21,451 nucleotides of DNA from Streptosporangiaceae bacterium (GTDB taxonomy: Bacteria; Actinomycetota; Actinomycetes; Streptosporangiales; Streptosporangiaceae). Both the position numbers and the translations under genes were made by a program. This document shows, in pieces, positions 9,522 to 15,728 of this stretch (the stretch's first letter is position 1; the number at the start of each line of letters is the position of its first letter). The notes under the pieces were generated by a model. It ran no database searches, was not told where the DNA came from, and saw only the letters and a list, made by a program, of their open reading frames with translations. Location of the stretch: NCBI GenBank assembly GCA_030040475.1, contig JASHTQ010000398.1:1-21451 (forward strand), in the 5' to 3' direction.

Positions 9522-9907
9522 TCACCAGGGAAGGTCGACGGGAACGGGGCCGTCGCTGGACCAGCGTTCACCCTCAACCGGTCGCATGGCGCCTGCGAGG
9601 TAGCGTCCACCCCGCCGCACTCTTCTTTGCGGACCTTTGCCCAGGTAGTACGCAAGACGCGGCCGTTTCTTCCGTGCCGGGTAATGGCCACTTCGTGTCT
9701 GTGGCGCTCCAGGCACTCGGCTACTGGCTTTCCCTGGCCAACGTACACGGCGGTCTTACGGGACCCGTCGGCATCCTCAGACCAGATGACGTACACCCCG
9801 CTCTTGGACAGCGACTCGCTGTCGAGTTTGAGGCGGAGGAAGTCACACCAGTGTCCATCGTCACCACATGTCGCCCATGAGAGCATCAGCAACGAAGATT
9901 GAGTCAT
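9522..9907 (-). pseudogene. GIY-YIG-like nuclease domain gene with one-base frameshift
   Basis: The N-terminal frame has GIY-YIG features: SKSGVYVIW (GIY position, residues 35-42), then AVYVGQGKPVAECLERHR (YIG position and the catalytic-type Arg). After KEECGGVD (codon at 9607-9605) the frame becomes nonsense, whereas the neighbouring frame continues RYLAGAMRPVEGERWSSDGP and ends VPVDLPW at 9522, a natural-looking C-terminus for such small proteins. Restoring one base near 9605 gives a continuous protein of about 129 residues. Without repair the frame runs to 9434 (157 residues). A strong Shine-Dalgarno (AGGGAGG, 4 bases before the ATG) shows this was, or recently was, an expressed gene. A sequencing error would give the same picture. 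Confidence 0.65.
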
Positions 9908-9974
9908 CGGGCCTCCCTGAACTTTGATGGCTGGTTACCGACACCGGCATCGCGTTGAGCCTTGACGCGCCGCG

Positions 9975-11249
9975 TTGCCCGGGCGGCGATGCCATAGTTA
10001 TGTTACATTAGGCTGCGATGGACGGGAAATTGTAACAGTAGGGGAGGGTGAGCTGGACTCCATCGGAACGGCATTGCGCGCCAGCAGAGAACGAACCGGA
10101 CTGTCACAAGAAGCCGCGGCTGATGCCCTAGGGATCAACCGGGTACTGCTGGCCTACTACGAGACAGGTCGCCGGCAGGTGCCGCTCAGCGTGGGAGCAG
10201 CCTTGGCGCGTCTGTACGGCACGTCGCTTGAGTCGCTGCTGGCCGGTGAGGAACCTAGCCCGGGAATCGACGTGAGCGGGCTGCTGTTCCGTGCTGCCCC
10301 CCGCGATCTGGGCGACCGTGCGCAGGCAGGACTGCGGCTGTTCGAGCAGCGCTTGGGAGAGTACGTTGAACTGGCCAAGGAAACGGGCACGGCGCTACCG
10401 GGTCCGGGGCGCAGCCCACTGGCGCCTGCCCGCACTGCCAGCGCGAAGGAAGCCGCCTGGGCAGCCCGCCAGCTACGTCGTCAGCTCGATCTAGGCGGCG
10501 GAGCGCTGGGCGACCCGTTCCAAGTGCTCGACGAACACGTTCTTGTCTGGCGGCTCCCGCTGGGCGAGGACCTGTGCGAGGCGCCGTCCGGGTTCTTTTA
10601 CAACCACCCGCAGGCAGGGTTCTGCGTTGTGATTAACTCCCAGATGACGCTAGGGCGGCAGGTGTTTACCCTAGCTCACGAGCTTGCTCATGCGTACTTC
10701 CACTCGCACGGCGCAGACGTGGTGGTCTCAATGCCAGGCGGGGATCAGGGCTGGGAGCGGTTCGCAGACGCCTTTGCTGGCGAGTTCCTGGTGCCGGGCG
10801 ACGAACTGCGGCGGGTGACTGGCGAACTCGCGCCGTTCGATGATCTCGCGAACCCCGCCGTGGTCGTACACCTGCAAAGGCACTTCGGGGTGAGTTTCGC
10901 CACGATCCGGGTGCGGCTACTACAGGAAAAGCTGATCGACCAAGAGGCTTATGACGCATTGGGCGAGGCTTCGCCGAGCCGCCTTGCGCGGGCGCTCGGC
11001 TACCGGGTGGATCCCGCCGACATGGGCAGCTACGACCTGCATCCTCTGGCGGCGCAGCCTACCCGGGTCCTGCTGCTGGTGCGCGCAGCGCTGGAGCGAT
11101 CTGTCATTACGCCCGGTGACGCAGCAGAGATCCTCGGCACGAGCACCGAAGAAATCCGCCAGCTTGTCACCCGTCCCCGCCCAGCGGAAGACGAGCGGCG
11201 TGCACAGCAGGATCTTGAGGACGCCGCGTTCGCCAACCGTGAGCGGTGA
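9975..11249 (+). CDS. XRE-family HTH plus ImmA/IrrE-type zinc metalloprotease
   Basis: A fusion of an N-terminal Cro/C1-type helix-turn-helix (about residues 31-85, GLSQEAAADALGINRVLLAYYETGRRQVP) and an ImmA/IrrE (COG2856) peptidase domain with HELAH (235-239, base 10677) and downstream ERFADAFAGEFLVP supplying the likely third zinc ligand Glu261. In this family ImmA and IrrE cleave XRE repressors after a stress signal; fused forms are often antitoxin-like regulators. The start is uncertain: TTG 9975 has no Shine-Dalgarno, while an in-frame CTG at 10053 has GGGGAGG 5 bases upstream and would remove about 26 non-conserved residues. The stop lies inside the next gene's 5' end, so the two are coupled. 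Third codon positions are less GC-biased than in flanking genes, suggesting transfer. Confidence 0.87.
   Translation: MPGRRCHSYVTLGCDGREIVTVGEGELDSIGTALRASRERTGLSQEAAADALGINRVLLAYYETGRRQVPLSVGAALARLYGTSLESLLAGEEPSPGIDVSGLLFRAAPRDLGDRAQAGLRLFEQRLGEYVELAKETGTALPGPGRSPLAPARTASAKEAAWAARQLRRQLDLGGGALGDPFQVLDEHVLVWRLPLGEDLCEAPSGFFYNHPQAGFCVVINSQMTLGRQVFTLAHELAHAYFHSHGADVVVSMPGGDQGWERFADAFAGEFLVPGDELRRVTGELAPFDDLANPAVVVHLQRHFGVSFATIRVRLLQEKLIDQEAYDALGEASPSRLARALGYRVDPADMGSYDLHPLAAQPTRVLLLVRAALERSVITPGDAAEILGTSTEEIRQLVTRPRPAEDERRAQQDLEDAAFANRER
10001..10037. promoter_or_regulatory. Candidate autoregulatory operator of the XRE-ImmA gene
   Basis: TGTTACA (10001-10007) and its exact reverse complement TGTAACA (10031-10037) are 30 bases apart, about three helical turns, in an AT-rich patch just upstream of the probable translation start at 10053. 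-10-like TATGTT or TACATT overlap the left half. Dyad half-sites like this suit an XRE dimer binding its own promoter; this is inferred from position only. Confidence 0.4.
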
Positions 11250-11259
11250 GCATCTCGCA

Positions 11260-11868
11260 ATGCTGGTGGACGCCTCAGTAGCGCGAAGCTTCGCGGTGAT
11301 CGGCTGGACCCGCCAGCTGCTCGAGGTCTGCGCCGGCACAATCACGGTCGCCGATGGCGTACATGGGCGGCATCCAGACGATCCGAGCGAGTTGCGCAGC
11401 ATCCGCGCCGCGCTGCAGCGCCAGGCGGATCAGGCCGGTGCCGGCTCCGGCCTGGCAAGCCGTGCGGTAGCAGCCGTGCACGGCCTTGATCAGCTGTTCG
11501 CCCTTCCCGAAGACAGGCTGACCGTGCTGGCCCTTAACGCAGATGAGCTCGAAATGGCGATCCGGCTCCAATCCCGACGCCCAGAAGACCGCGCCTGGCG
11601 CCAGTCGCTAGGTGCCAAGTCCCGGCGGCTCGACGCCGGTGAATCGGCATCCATCGCTATCGCAGCCCGCAGATCGCTGGCCTTCACCAGCGACGACGAA
11701 GACGCTCTCATCCTGTGGACAGCCTTGACCGGCTCCCCCGGTCAGCGGACCCGCGACCTGCTCTGGCGACTCGTCATCAACGGGACCATTGAGGAAGACG
11801 ACGCTCGAGACGCGTACCATCTGCTCCAGACCGACGACCTGCACAACCTCGGCGGACCGCCATGGTAG
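11260..11868 (+). CDS. PIN-like domain nuclease, probable partner or toxin of the XRE-ImmA protein
   Basis: A 202-residue protein starting MLVDASVARSFAVIGW. It has the acidic pattern of PIN-like RNases: Asp4, Glu128 in LDAGESASIAIA and Asp145/146 in AFTSDDEDA, separated by helices. PIN nucleases typically cleave RNA with Mg2+ and form the toxin half of many toxin-antitoxin pairs. ATG 11260 has GGTGAG 9 bases upstream; GTG 11239 is an alternative that overlaps the protease gene by 11 bases. Overlap with the upstream XRE-ImmA gene indicates one transcript and coupled translation, with the regulator first as in many such pairs. I cannot name the exact PIN subfamily, and toxicity is inferred from context. 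Confidence 0.7.
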   Translation: MLVDASVARSFAVIGWTRQLLEVCAGTITVADGVHGRHPDDPSELRSIRAALQRQADQAGAGSGLASRAVAAVHGLDQLFALPEDRLTVLALNADELEMAIRLQSRRPEDRAWRQSLGAKSRRLDAGESASIAIAARRSLAFTSDDEDALILWTALTGSPGQRTRDLLWRLVINGTIEEDDARDAYHLLQTDDLHNLGGPPW

Positions 11869-11961
11869 ACACCCGGCAGGCGTAGCGCGAGCATTCCGCC
11901 TCTGAGACTTCAGCCTCGCATCCGTCAAAGACAAAGCTGTGAGTGTGTCAACAGCCCTAAG

Positions 11962-12090
11962 TACCGGCATCACCATAAATGCAAGCAAAGAGACGGGTGG
12001 ACACTCGAACAGCCCGAACCCGGCGTCTTGATCTGGCGCACCCCGGCCCGGCGCAGCTACACCACCACCCCCACCGTCTACCCGCTCTAG
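11962..12090 (+). pseudogene. 3' remnant of a DUF222/HNH endonuclease-type (13E12 family) gene
   Basis: The open stretch ending in TAG at 12088 reads YRHHHKCKQRDGWTLEQPEP, then GVLIWRTPARRSYTTTPTVYPL. This is the characteristic end of actinobacterial DUF222/HNH proteins: the last HNH histidines followed by GW.LEQPEPGV..W.TP.GR.YTT.PT.Y. Only about 43 codons remain; the DUF222 domain and most of the HNH domain are absent upstream, where the PIN gene ends at 11868. It is the remainder of a deleted gene, not an expressed one. The ~90 bases between 11869 and 11961 hold nothing recognisable. Confidence 0.7.
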
Positions 12091-12147
12091 CCGCCGCGGG
12101 GTAACGGCGTTACGCTTCCGTGCATCACGCTGGGTCGGGGAGGCGCC

Positions 12148-12786
12148 GTGATAGCAGGGCCTGGAGATGACAGGACGGCCGGACACGCCCGGAGCCGTGG
12201 CCGCCTGCGCGCATCCCACGCGGATCGCGAGCAGGTGGTCGAGGTGCTCAAGACCGCGTTCGCGCAGGGTCGGCTGGACAAAGACGAGCTGGATGGGCGG
12301 TTGAGCCAGGCGCTTGTGTCGCGGACCTACGCGGAGCTGGCCGCCCTCACCGCCGACATTCCGGTCAGGCCGGCCGGGCCGGCCGTAGGCCAGCCGCCGC
12401 GCGAGCCCGCCCGGGCGCAGGGCCGGCCGATGAGCAATGCGGCCAAGGCGGGCATATCGGTGGCCGTTGCGGTGGCGGTGGCGGCGGTCATGGCGGTCCT
12501 CACCGGTGGTTTCGCGCTTGTGCTGTTCGTGCCCTTCTATTTCATGGCCTTGCTGGTCGCCGCTGGCCAGATGCTCTACTTGCGGCATGAGAAGCGCTCC
12601 CGCGGCCAGCTGCCGCCGCAACCGGGACAGGCTCCGGAACTCCGGCAGCCCGGCCAGGCCGGCCAGGAGCTGGCCCCGCCCGGTGGCCGCCCCGACCGGG
12701 ACCGCGCGGACCTGCGCAGGCACAGCTCAAGGCCGGATCGGCCAGGCGGCCGGGCCTTCGCCATCACCCCCGCCGTCTGCTCGTGA
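12148..12786 (+). CDS. DUF1707 membrane protein, paralogue 1 with extended tail
   Basis: Residues about 17-70 form a DUF1707 domain (LRASHADREQVVEVLKTAFA, GRLDKDELDGRL, SRTYAELAALTADIP), followed by a hydrophobic region (about 95-145) able to span the membrane twice. Function is unknown; DUF1707 is common in actinobacterial membrane proteins. GTG 12148 has GGGGAGG 4 bases upstream. The region after RGQLPPQ (about 155-212) is Pro/Arg/Gly-rich and unlike a folded domain. The second paralogue stops soon after the matching ARQLPPEAA, so this copy has probably lost its stop and reads through former intergenic DNA. Its TGA overlaps the start of the next gene (GTGATGA). Confidence 0.8.
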   Translation: MIAGPGDDRTAGHARSRGRLRASHADREQVVEVLKTAFAQGRLDKDELDGRLSQALVSRTYAELAALTADIPVRPAGPAVGQPPREPARAQGRPMSNAAKAGISVAVAVAVAAVMAVLTGGFALVLFVPFYFMALLVAAGQMLYLRHEKRSRGQLPPQPGQAPELRQPGQAGQELAPPGGRPDRDRADLRRHSSRPDRPGGRAFAITPAVCS

Positions 12787-13286
12787 TGACCGGGCCTGAA
12801 GACGACAAGGCCGCCCGACACGGCTGGAGTCGCGGCCGCCTGCGAGCATCCCACGCGGATCGCGAGCAGGTGGTCGAGGTGCTCAAGGACGCGTTCGCGC
12901 AAGGCCGGCTGGACAAAGCCGAGCTGGATGGGCGATTGGACTGGGCGCTGTCGTCGCGGACCTACGCGGAGCTGACCGCCCTCACTGCCGATATCCCGGT
13001 AAGGGCCGAGCCGGCGCCCGAGCCCGTCCAGGCGCGGCCCCGGCCGCGGGTGAGCGCTGAGGTCAAGGCGGGCGCCCGGGCGATCGCCGCGATTTACCTC
13101 ACCGCGGGCCTGTTGTGGCTGGGCGCGGCGCTCGCCGGTGACAACGCAGCTGGCGGGGGACTCTTCTTCCTCGCCTTCATGGTCAGCGTGGTGGCCATCT
13201 TCTTCACGCTGCACGGGGCGGCGGTGCTGCTTCGTTCGCTGAGCGGCAAGCGCCCCGCCAGGCAGCTGCCGCCCGAAGCCGCATAA
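12783..13286 (+). CDS. DUF1707 membrane protein, paralogue 2
   Basis: 167 residues with the same DUF1707 domain (LRASHADREQVVEVLKDAFA, GRLDKAELDGRL, SRTYAELTALTADIP) and two predicted membrane segments (AIAAIYLTAGLLWLGAALAG and FFLAFMVSVVAIFFTLHGAA). The first ~165 bp of the domain are nearly identical in DNA to those of the upstream gene, at an offset of about 637 bases, indicating a tandem duplication, while the membrane halves have diverged. Start is GTG 12783 or ATG 12786, overlapping the upstream stop, so translation is likely coupled. Function is unknown. Confidence 0.85.
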   Translation: MMTGPEDDKAARHGWSRGRLRASHADREQVVEVLKDAFAQGRLDKAELDGRLDWALSSRTYAELTALTADIPVRAEPAPEPVQARPRPRVSAEVKAGARAIAAIYLTAGLLWLGAALAGDNAAGGGLFFLAFMVSVVAIFFTLHGAAVLLRSLSGKRPARQLPPEAA

Positions 13287-13325
13287 GCGCGCCACCCCGC
13301 GCTCGGCGCGCCCGCCACCGCAAAG

Positions 13326-13371
13326 ATCGTGGGTCGTTACTGCCCCAATAGCGGTAGTAACGACCCACGAT
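13326..13371. terminator. Strong hairpin between convergent genes
   Basis: Perfect 15-bp arms ATCGTGGGTCGTTAC (13326-13340) and GTAACGACCCACGAT (13357-13371), extended inward by four more pairs including one G-U, close an 8-base loop. It lies between the ends of the DUF1707 gene and the convergent tetR gene, so it most likely terminates both. There is no clear T-tract, as is common in actinomycetes. Confidence 0.8.
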
Positions 13372-13382
13372 GATGAGCGCCG

Positions 13383-13988
13383 CTACAGCGGGAGGCCGGC
13401 TTCGAGGAGGGCGAGGGCTTCGTCGATGGTGGCGAAGGTGTCTTCCAGGGTGCCTGCGGAGGGCCAGTCGGCCCACGGCAGGGTGATCGCCATGATCACG
13501 CCCACGATCGCGCCGGCCGCGGTGCGGACGGCAAGGTCGTCCGGCGAGCGCCCGGCTCGCTTGGCCATCGCGGCGCCGATGGCGCCGATCGTCCGAGCGA
13601 ACTCGTCCAGGGCACGGGCCCTTATCTCGGGCACGGTCATCGTCAGCCCGGTGGTCTCGCGCAGCAGCTCCAGGTCGGCCTCGGTGTAGGCGGACAGCAG
13701 CTGCCGGGTGGCGGCGCGGACCGCGGCGACCGGGCCGAGCCCAGGCGGCTGCTCGTCAAGCGCCGCGATCATCCGCACGTCCATGTCGTCCTGCAGCACG
13801 ACGTCTTCCTTGGTCGGGAAGTACCTGAAGAACGTGCTCTGCGACACATCGGCGGCCGCCGCGATCTGCTCCACCGTGGTCGCCTGGTAGCCCTGCTCGC
13901 GGAACAGCCGGAGCGCGTGCTCCCTGATGGAAGCGCGCGTCCTGGCCTTCTTCCGCTCGCGCAGCCCGTCCGAAGGTGCGCTAGCCAT
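13383..13988 (-). CDS. TetR family transcriptional regulator
   Basis: Repressor-type regulator of about 201 residues. The N-terminal DNA-binding domain reads ASIREHALRLFREQGYQATT, then VEQIAAAADVSQSTFFRYFP and TKEDVV, a textbook TetR helix-turn-helix. The C-terminal ligand domain is variable and includes LPWADWPS. ATG 13988 is preferred; GTG 13997 overlaps the TGA of the upstream MFS gene by GTGA and is an alternative. A longer frame upstream to 14156 lies inside the MFS gene and is not used. Being downstream of and coupled to a drug-exporter gene, it probably represses that operon and is relieved by an exporter substrate. Confidence 0.92.
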   Translation of the reverse strand: MASAPSDGLRERKKARTRASIREHALRLFREQGYQATTVEQIAAAADVSQSTFFRYFPTKEDVVLQDDMDVRMIAALDEQPPGLGPVAAVRAATRQLLSAYTEADLELLRETTGLTMTVPEIRARALDEFARTIGAIGAAMAKRAGRSPDDLAVRTAAGAIVGVIMAITLPWADWPSAGTLEDTFATIDEALALLEAGLPL

Positions 13989-13993
13989 CGAGC

Positions 13994-15628
13994 TCACACT
14001 CCAAATCCTGCCCGTTCCGGATCGCCGGCCTCGACACCGGAAGCGCCGGAAGCGCCGGAAGCGCCGGAAGCACCTTCCATCGTCCCACCGGCCCGGCGCG
14101 GCAGGAAGATCAGCGCGAGGATCGCGCTGGCCAGCGCGATGCCGCCGCAGGCCCACAGCATCGTGTCCATGCCCTGCACGAACGCGCCGCGCGCCGAGCC
14201 GAGCAGGGCCGCGGACCGCAGCGCGTGCGCGATCGCGACGCCCGCCACCACGCCGCTGCGGGCGGTCGAAGCGAGCGCTGCGGGAAGCCCGGCGACGGCG
14301 AGGTGAGCGCGGTACACCGAGTCGAGCACGGTGCCGAGCACCGCGACCCCGATCGTGGCGCCGACCTGGCGCAGCGCGGAGATCAGCGCCGAGCCCGAGC
14401 CGCTGCGCTCGGCGGACAGGGCGGCAAGCGCGGCGTTCATCGCCTGCGGCATCGCCAGCCCGAGCCCGAGGCCGAACGCGGCGAGCCAGCCGGACGCGAA
14501 CCCGATGCCGCTGCCGGTCTTGGTGGCGGCGCCCACAGCGAGCGTCACCGCCATGATCGCGAACCCGATCGTGACCAGGGTCTTCGCGCCCGCCAGCGGG
14601 GCGCGCGCGGCCCCGTCAGCGCCCTTGCGAGGAGAGGCGAGCCGCGTGCTGCCGATCATCCCGACGACGAGTCCGCCGATCATCGGCAGCAGCCGCAGCC
14701 CGCTGCCCATCGCGTTCGCGCCCTGCACCTCCTGGAAGAACTGCGGCATCGCGAAGAAGATGCCGAACATCGCGAACGAGACGAGCGTCGCCAGCGTCGT
14801 GCCCCAGGTGAAGCCCGCCGAGCGGAACAGCCCGAGCTCGATCAGCGGCCGGACGTTCGCGCCGCCCGCGGCGCGCCTGGTCAGCCGGCGCTCCCAGGCC
14901 ACGAAGATCGCCAGCACCACGACCCCGGCGACGATCGTGGCCAGCGCCGCCGCGTTCGTCCAGCTGGTCTCGCCGGCCCTGATGAAGCCGTAGGTCAGCC
15001 CGGTAAGACCCGCGCTGGACAGCAGCACGCCGGCCGCGTCCACGCTGGGCCGAAGCTCGCTGCGCGACTCCGGCATCAGCAGCACGACCGCGATCAGGGC
15101 CAGCGCCACCACCGGCACGTTGATGAGGAACACCGAGCCCCACCAGAAGTGGTCGAGCAGGTAGCCGCCGACGATCGGGCCGATCGGGAAGCTGATGAAC
15201 GTCGCCGACGCCATCAGCGCGATCGCCTTCTGCCGCTCCTCCGGCGCGAACAGCACCGGGATCACGGCCAGCGAGAGCGGGAAGATGGCGGCCGCGCCGA
15301 TCCCGAGCACCGCCCTGGCGGCGATCAGCTCGCCGACGCTCGCCGCGTACGCGCACGCCGCCGAGCTCGCGCCGAACAGGGACAGCGCCACGATCAGCAC
15401 CCTCCTGCGCCCGAACCGGTCGCCGAGCAGGCCTGCGGGCAGCATCACGGCCGCGAGCACCAGGCTGTAGGAGTCCAGCACCCACTGCAGGTCACTGGTC
15501 GAGGCGTGCAAGTCGGTGCTGATCGTGGGCAGCGCGAGGTTGAGCACGGTCAGGTCGAGCCCGACCACGAGCACGCTCGCCGCGATCGCGACCAGCGCCC
15601 ACCACTTGCGAGCCGAGCTGTCCGCCAT
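13994..15628 (-). CDS. MFS transporter, DHA2 (EmrB/QacA-like) drug:H+ antiporter family
   Basis: About 544 residues with 14 expected transmembrane helices. Visible signatures are LDLTVLNLALPTI in helix 1 (motif D1 of DHA2), GLLGDRFGRRR (motif A, loop 2-3) and FISFPIGPIVGGYLLDHFWW (motif C region, antiporter-specific). Such proteins export drugs or self-made antibiotics using the proton gradient. ATG 15628 follows GAAGGG by 11 bases; GTG 15637 is possible but too close to it. The C-terminus ends in a tandem ASGASGASG tail encoded by a 9-bp repeat. It forms an operon with the tetR gene and has a clear promoter upstream. Confidence 0.93.
   Translation of the reverse strand: MADSSARKWWALVAIAASVLVVGLDLTVLNLALPTISTDLHASTSDLQWVLDSYSLVLAAVMLPAGLLGDRFGRRRVLIVALSLFGASSAACAYAASVGELIAARAVLGIGAAAIFPLSLAVIPVLFAPEERQKAIALMASATFISFPIGPIVGGYLLDHFWWGSVFLINVPVVALALIAVVLLMPESRSELRPSVDAAGVLLSSAGLTGLTYGFIRAGETSWTNAAALATIVAGVVVLAIFVAWERRLTRRAAGGANVRPLIELGLFRSAGFTWGTTLATLVSFAMFGIFFAMPQFFQEVQGANAMGSGLRLLPMIGGLVVGMIGSTRLASPRKGADGAARAPLAGAKTLVTIGFAIMAVTLAVGAATKTGSGIGFASGWLAAFGLGLGLAMPQAMNAALAALSAERSGSGSALISALRQVGATIGVAVLGTVLDSVYRAHLAVAGLPAALASTARSGVVAGVAIAHALRSAALLGSARGAFVQGMDTMLWACGGIALASAILALIFLPRRAGGTMEGASGASGASGASGVEAGDPERAGFGV
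14039..14074 (+). repeat. Four 9-bp tandem repeats at the MFS C-terminus
   Basis: GGAAGCGCC occurs three times in a row followed by GGAAGCACC, encoding a flexible Gly-Ala-Ser tail after the last membrane helix of the transporter. In-frame copy-number variation would be tolerated. Confidence 0.85.
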
Positions 15629-15648
15629 GACAGTCACATCCCTTCGGC

Positions 15649-15672
15649 AGTAGCACCAAAATGAAAGCTACT
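15649..15672. promoter_or_regulatory. Candidate TetR operator
   Basis: The inverted repeat AGTAGC (15649-15654) / GCTACT (15667-15672) with 12-base spacer covers the predicted transcription start of the MFS-tetR operon, the expected place for an autorepressor. Assignment to this TetR protein is inferred from position. Confidence 0.5.
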
Positions 15673-15678
15673 GTCAAA

Positions 15679-15707
15679 AGTATGCGGCAACCATTTGGTG
15701 GTGTCAA
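15679..15707 (-). promoter_or_regulatory. Sigma70-type promoter of the MFS-tetR operon
   Basis: On the minus strand a consensus -35 TTGACA (15707-15702) and -10 CATACT (15684-15679) are separated by exactly 17 bases. Transcription would begin near 15672, about 45 bases before the MFS start. Confidence 0.75.
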
Positions 15708-15728
15708 CCACTTCTACTGCCCGGCGGC

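Noticed and set aside
13989..14156. Longer TetR start including an Arg/Phe repeat
   Set aside because: The extension lies within the MFS gene and is the antiphase reading of its 9-bp repeat; TetR homologues begin near 13988.
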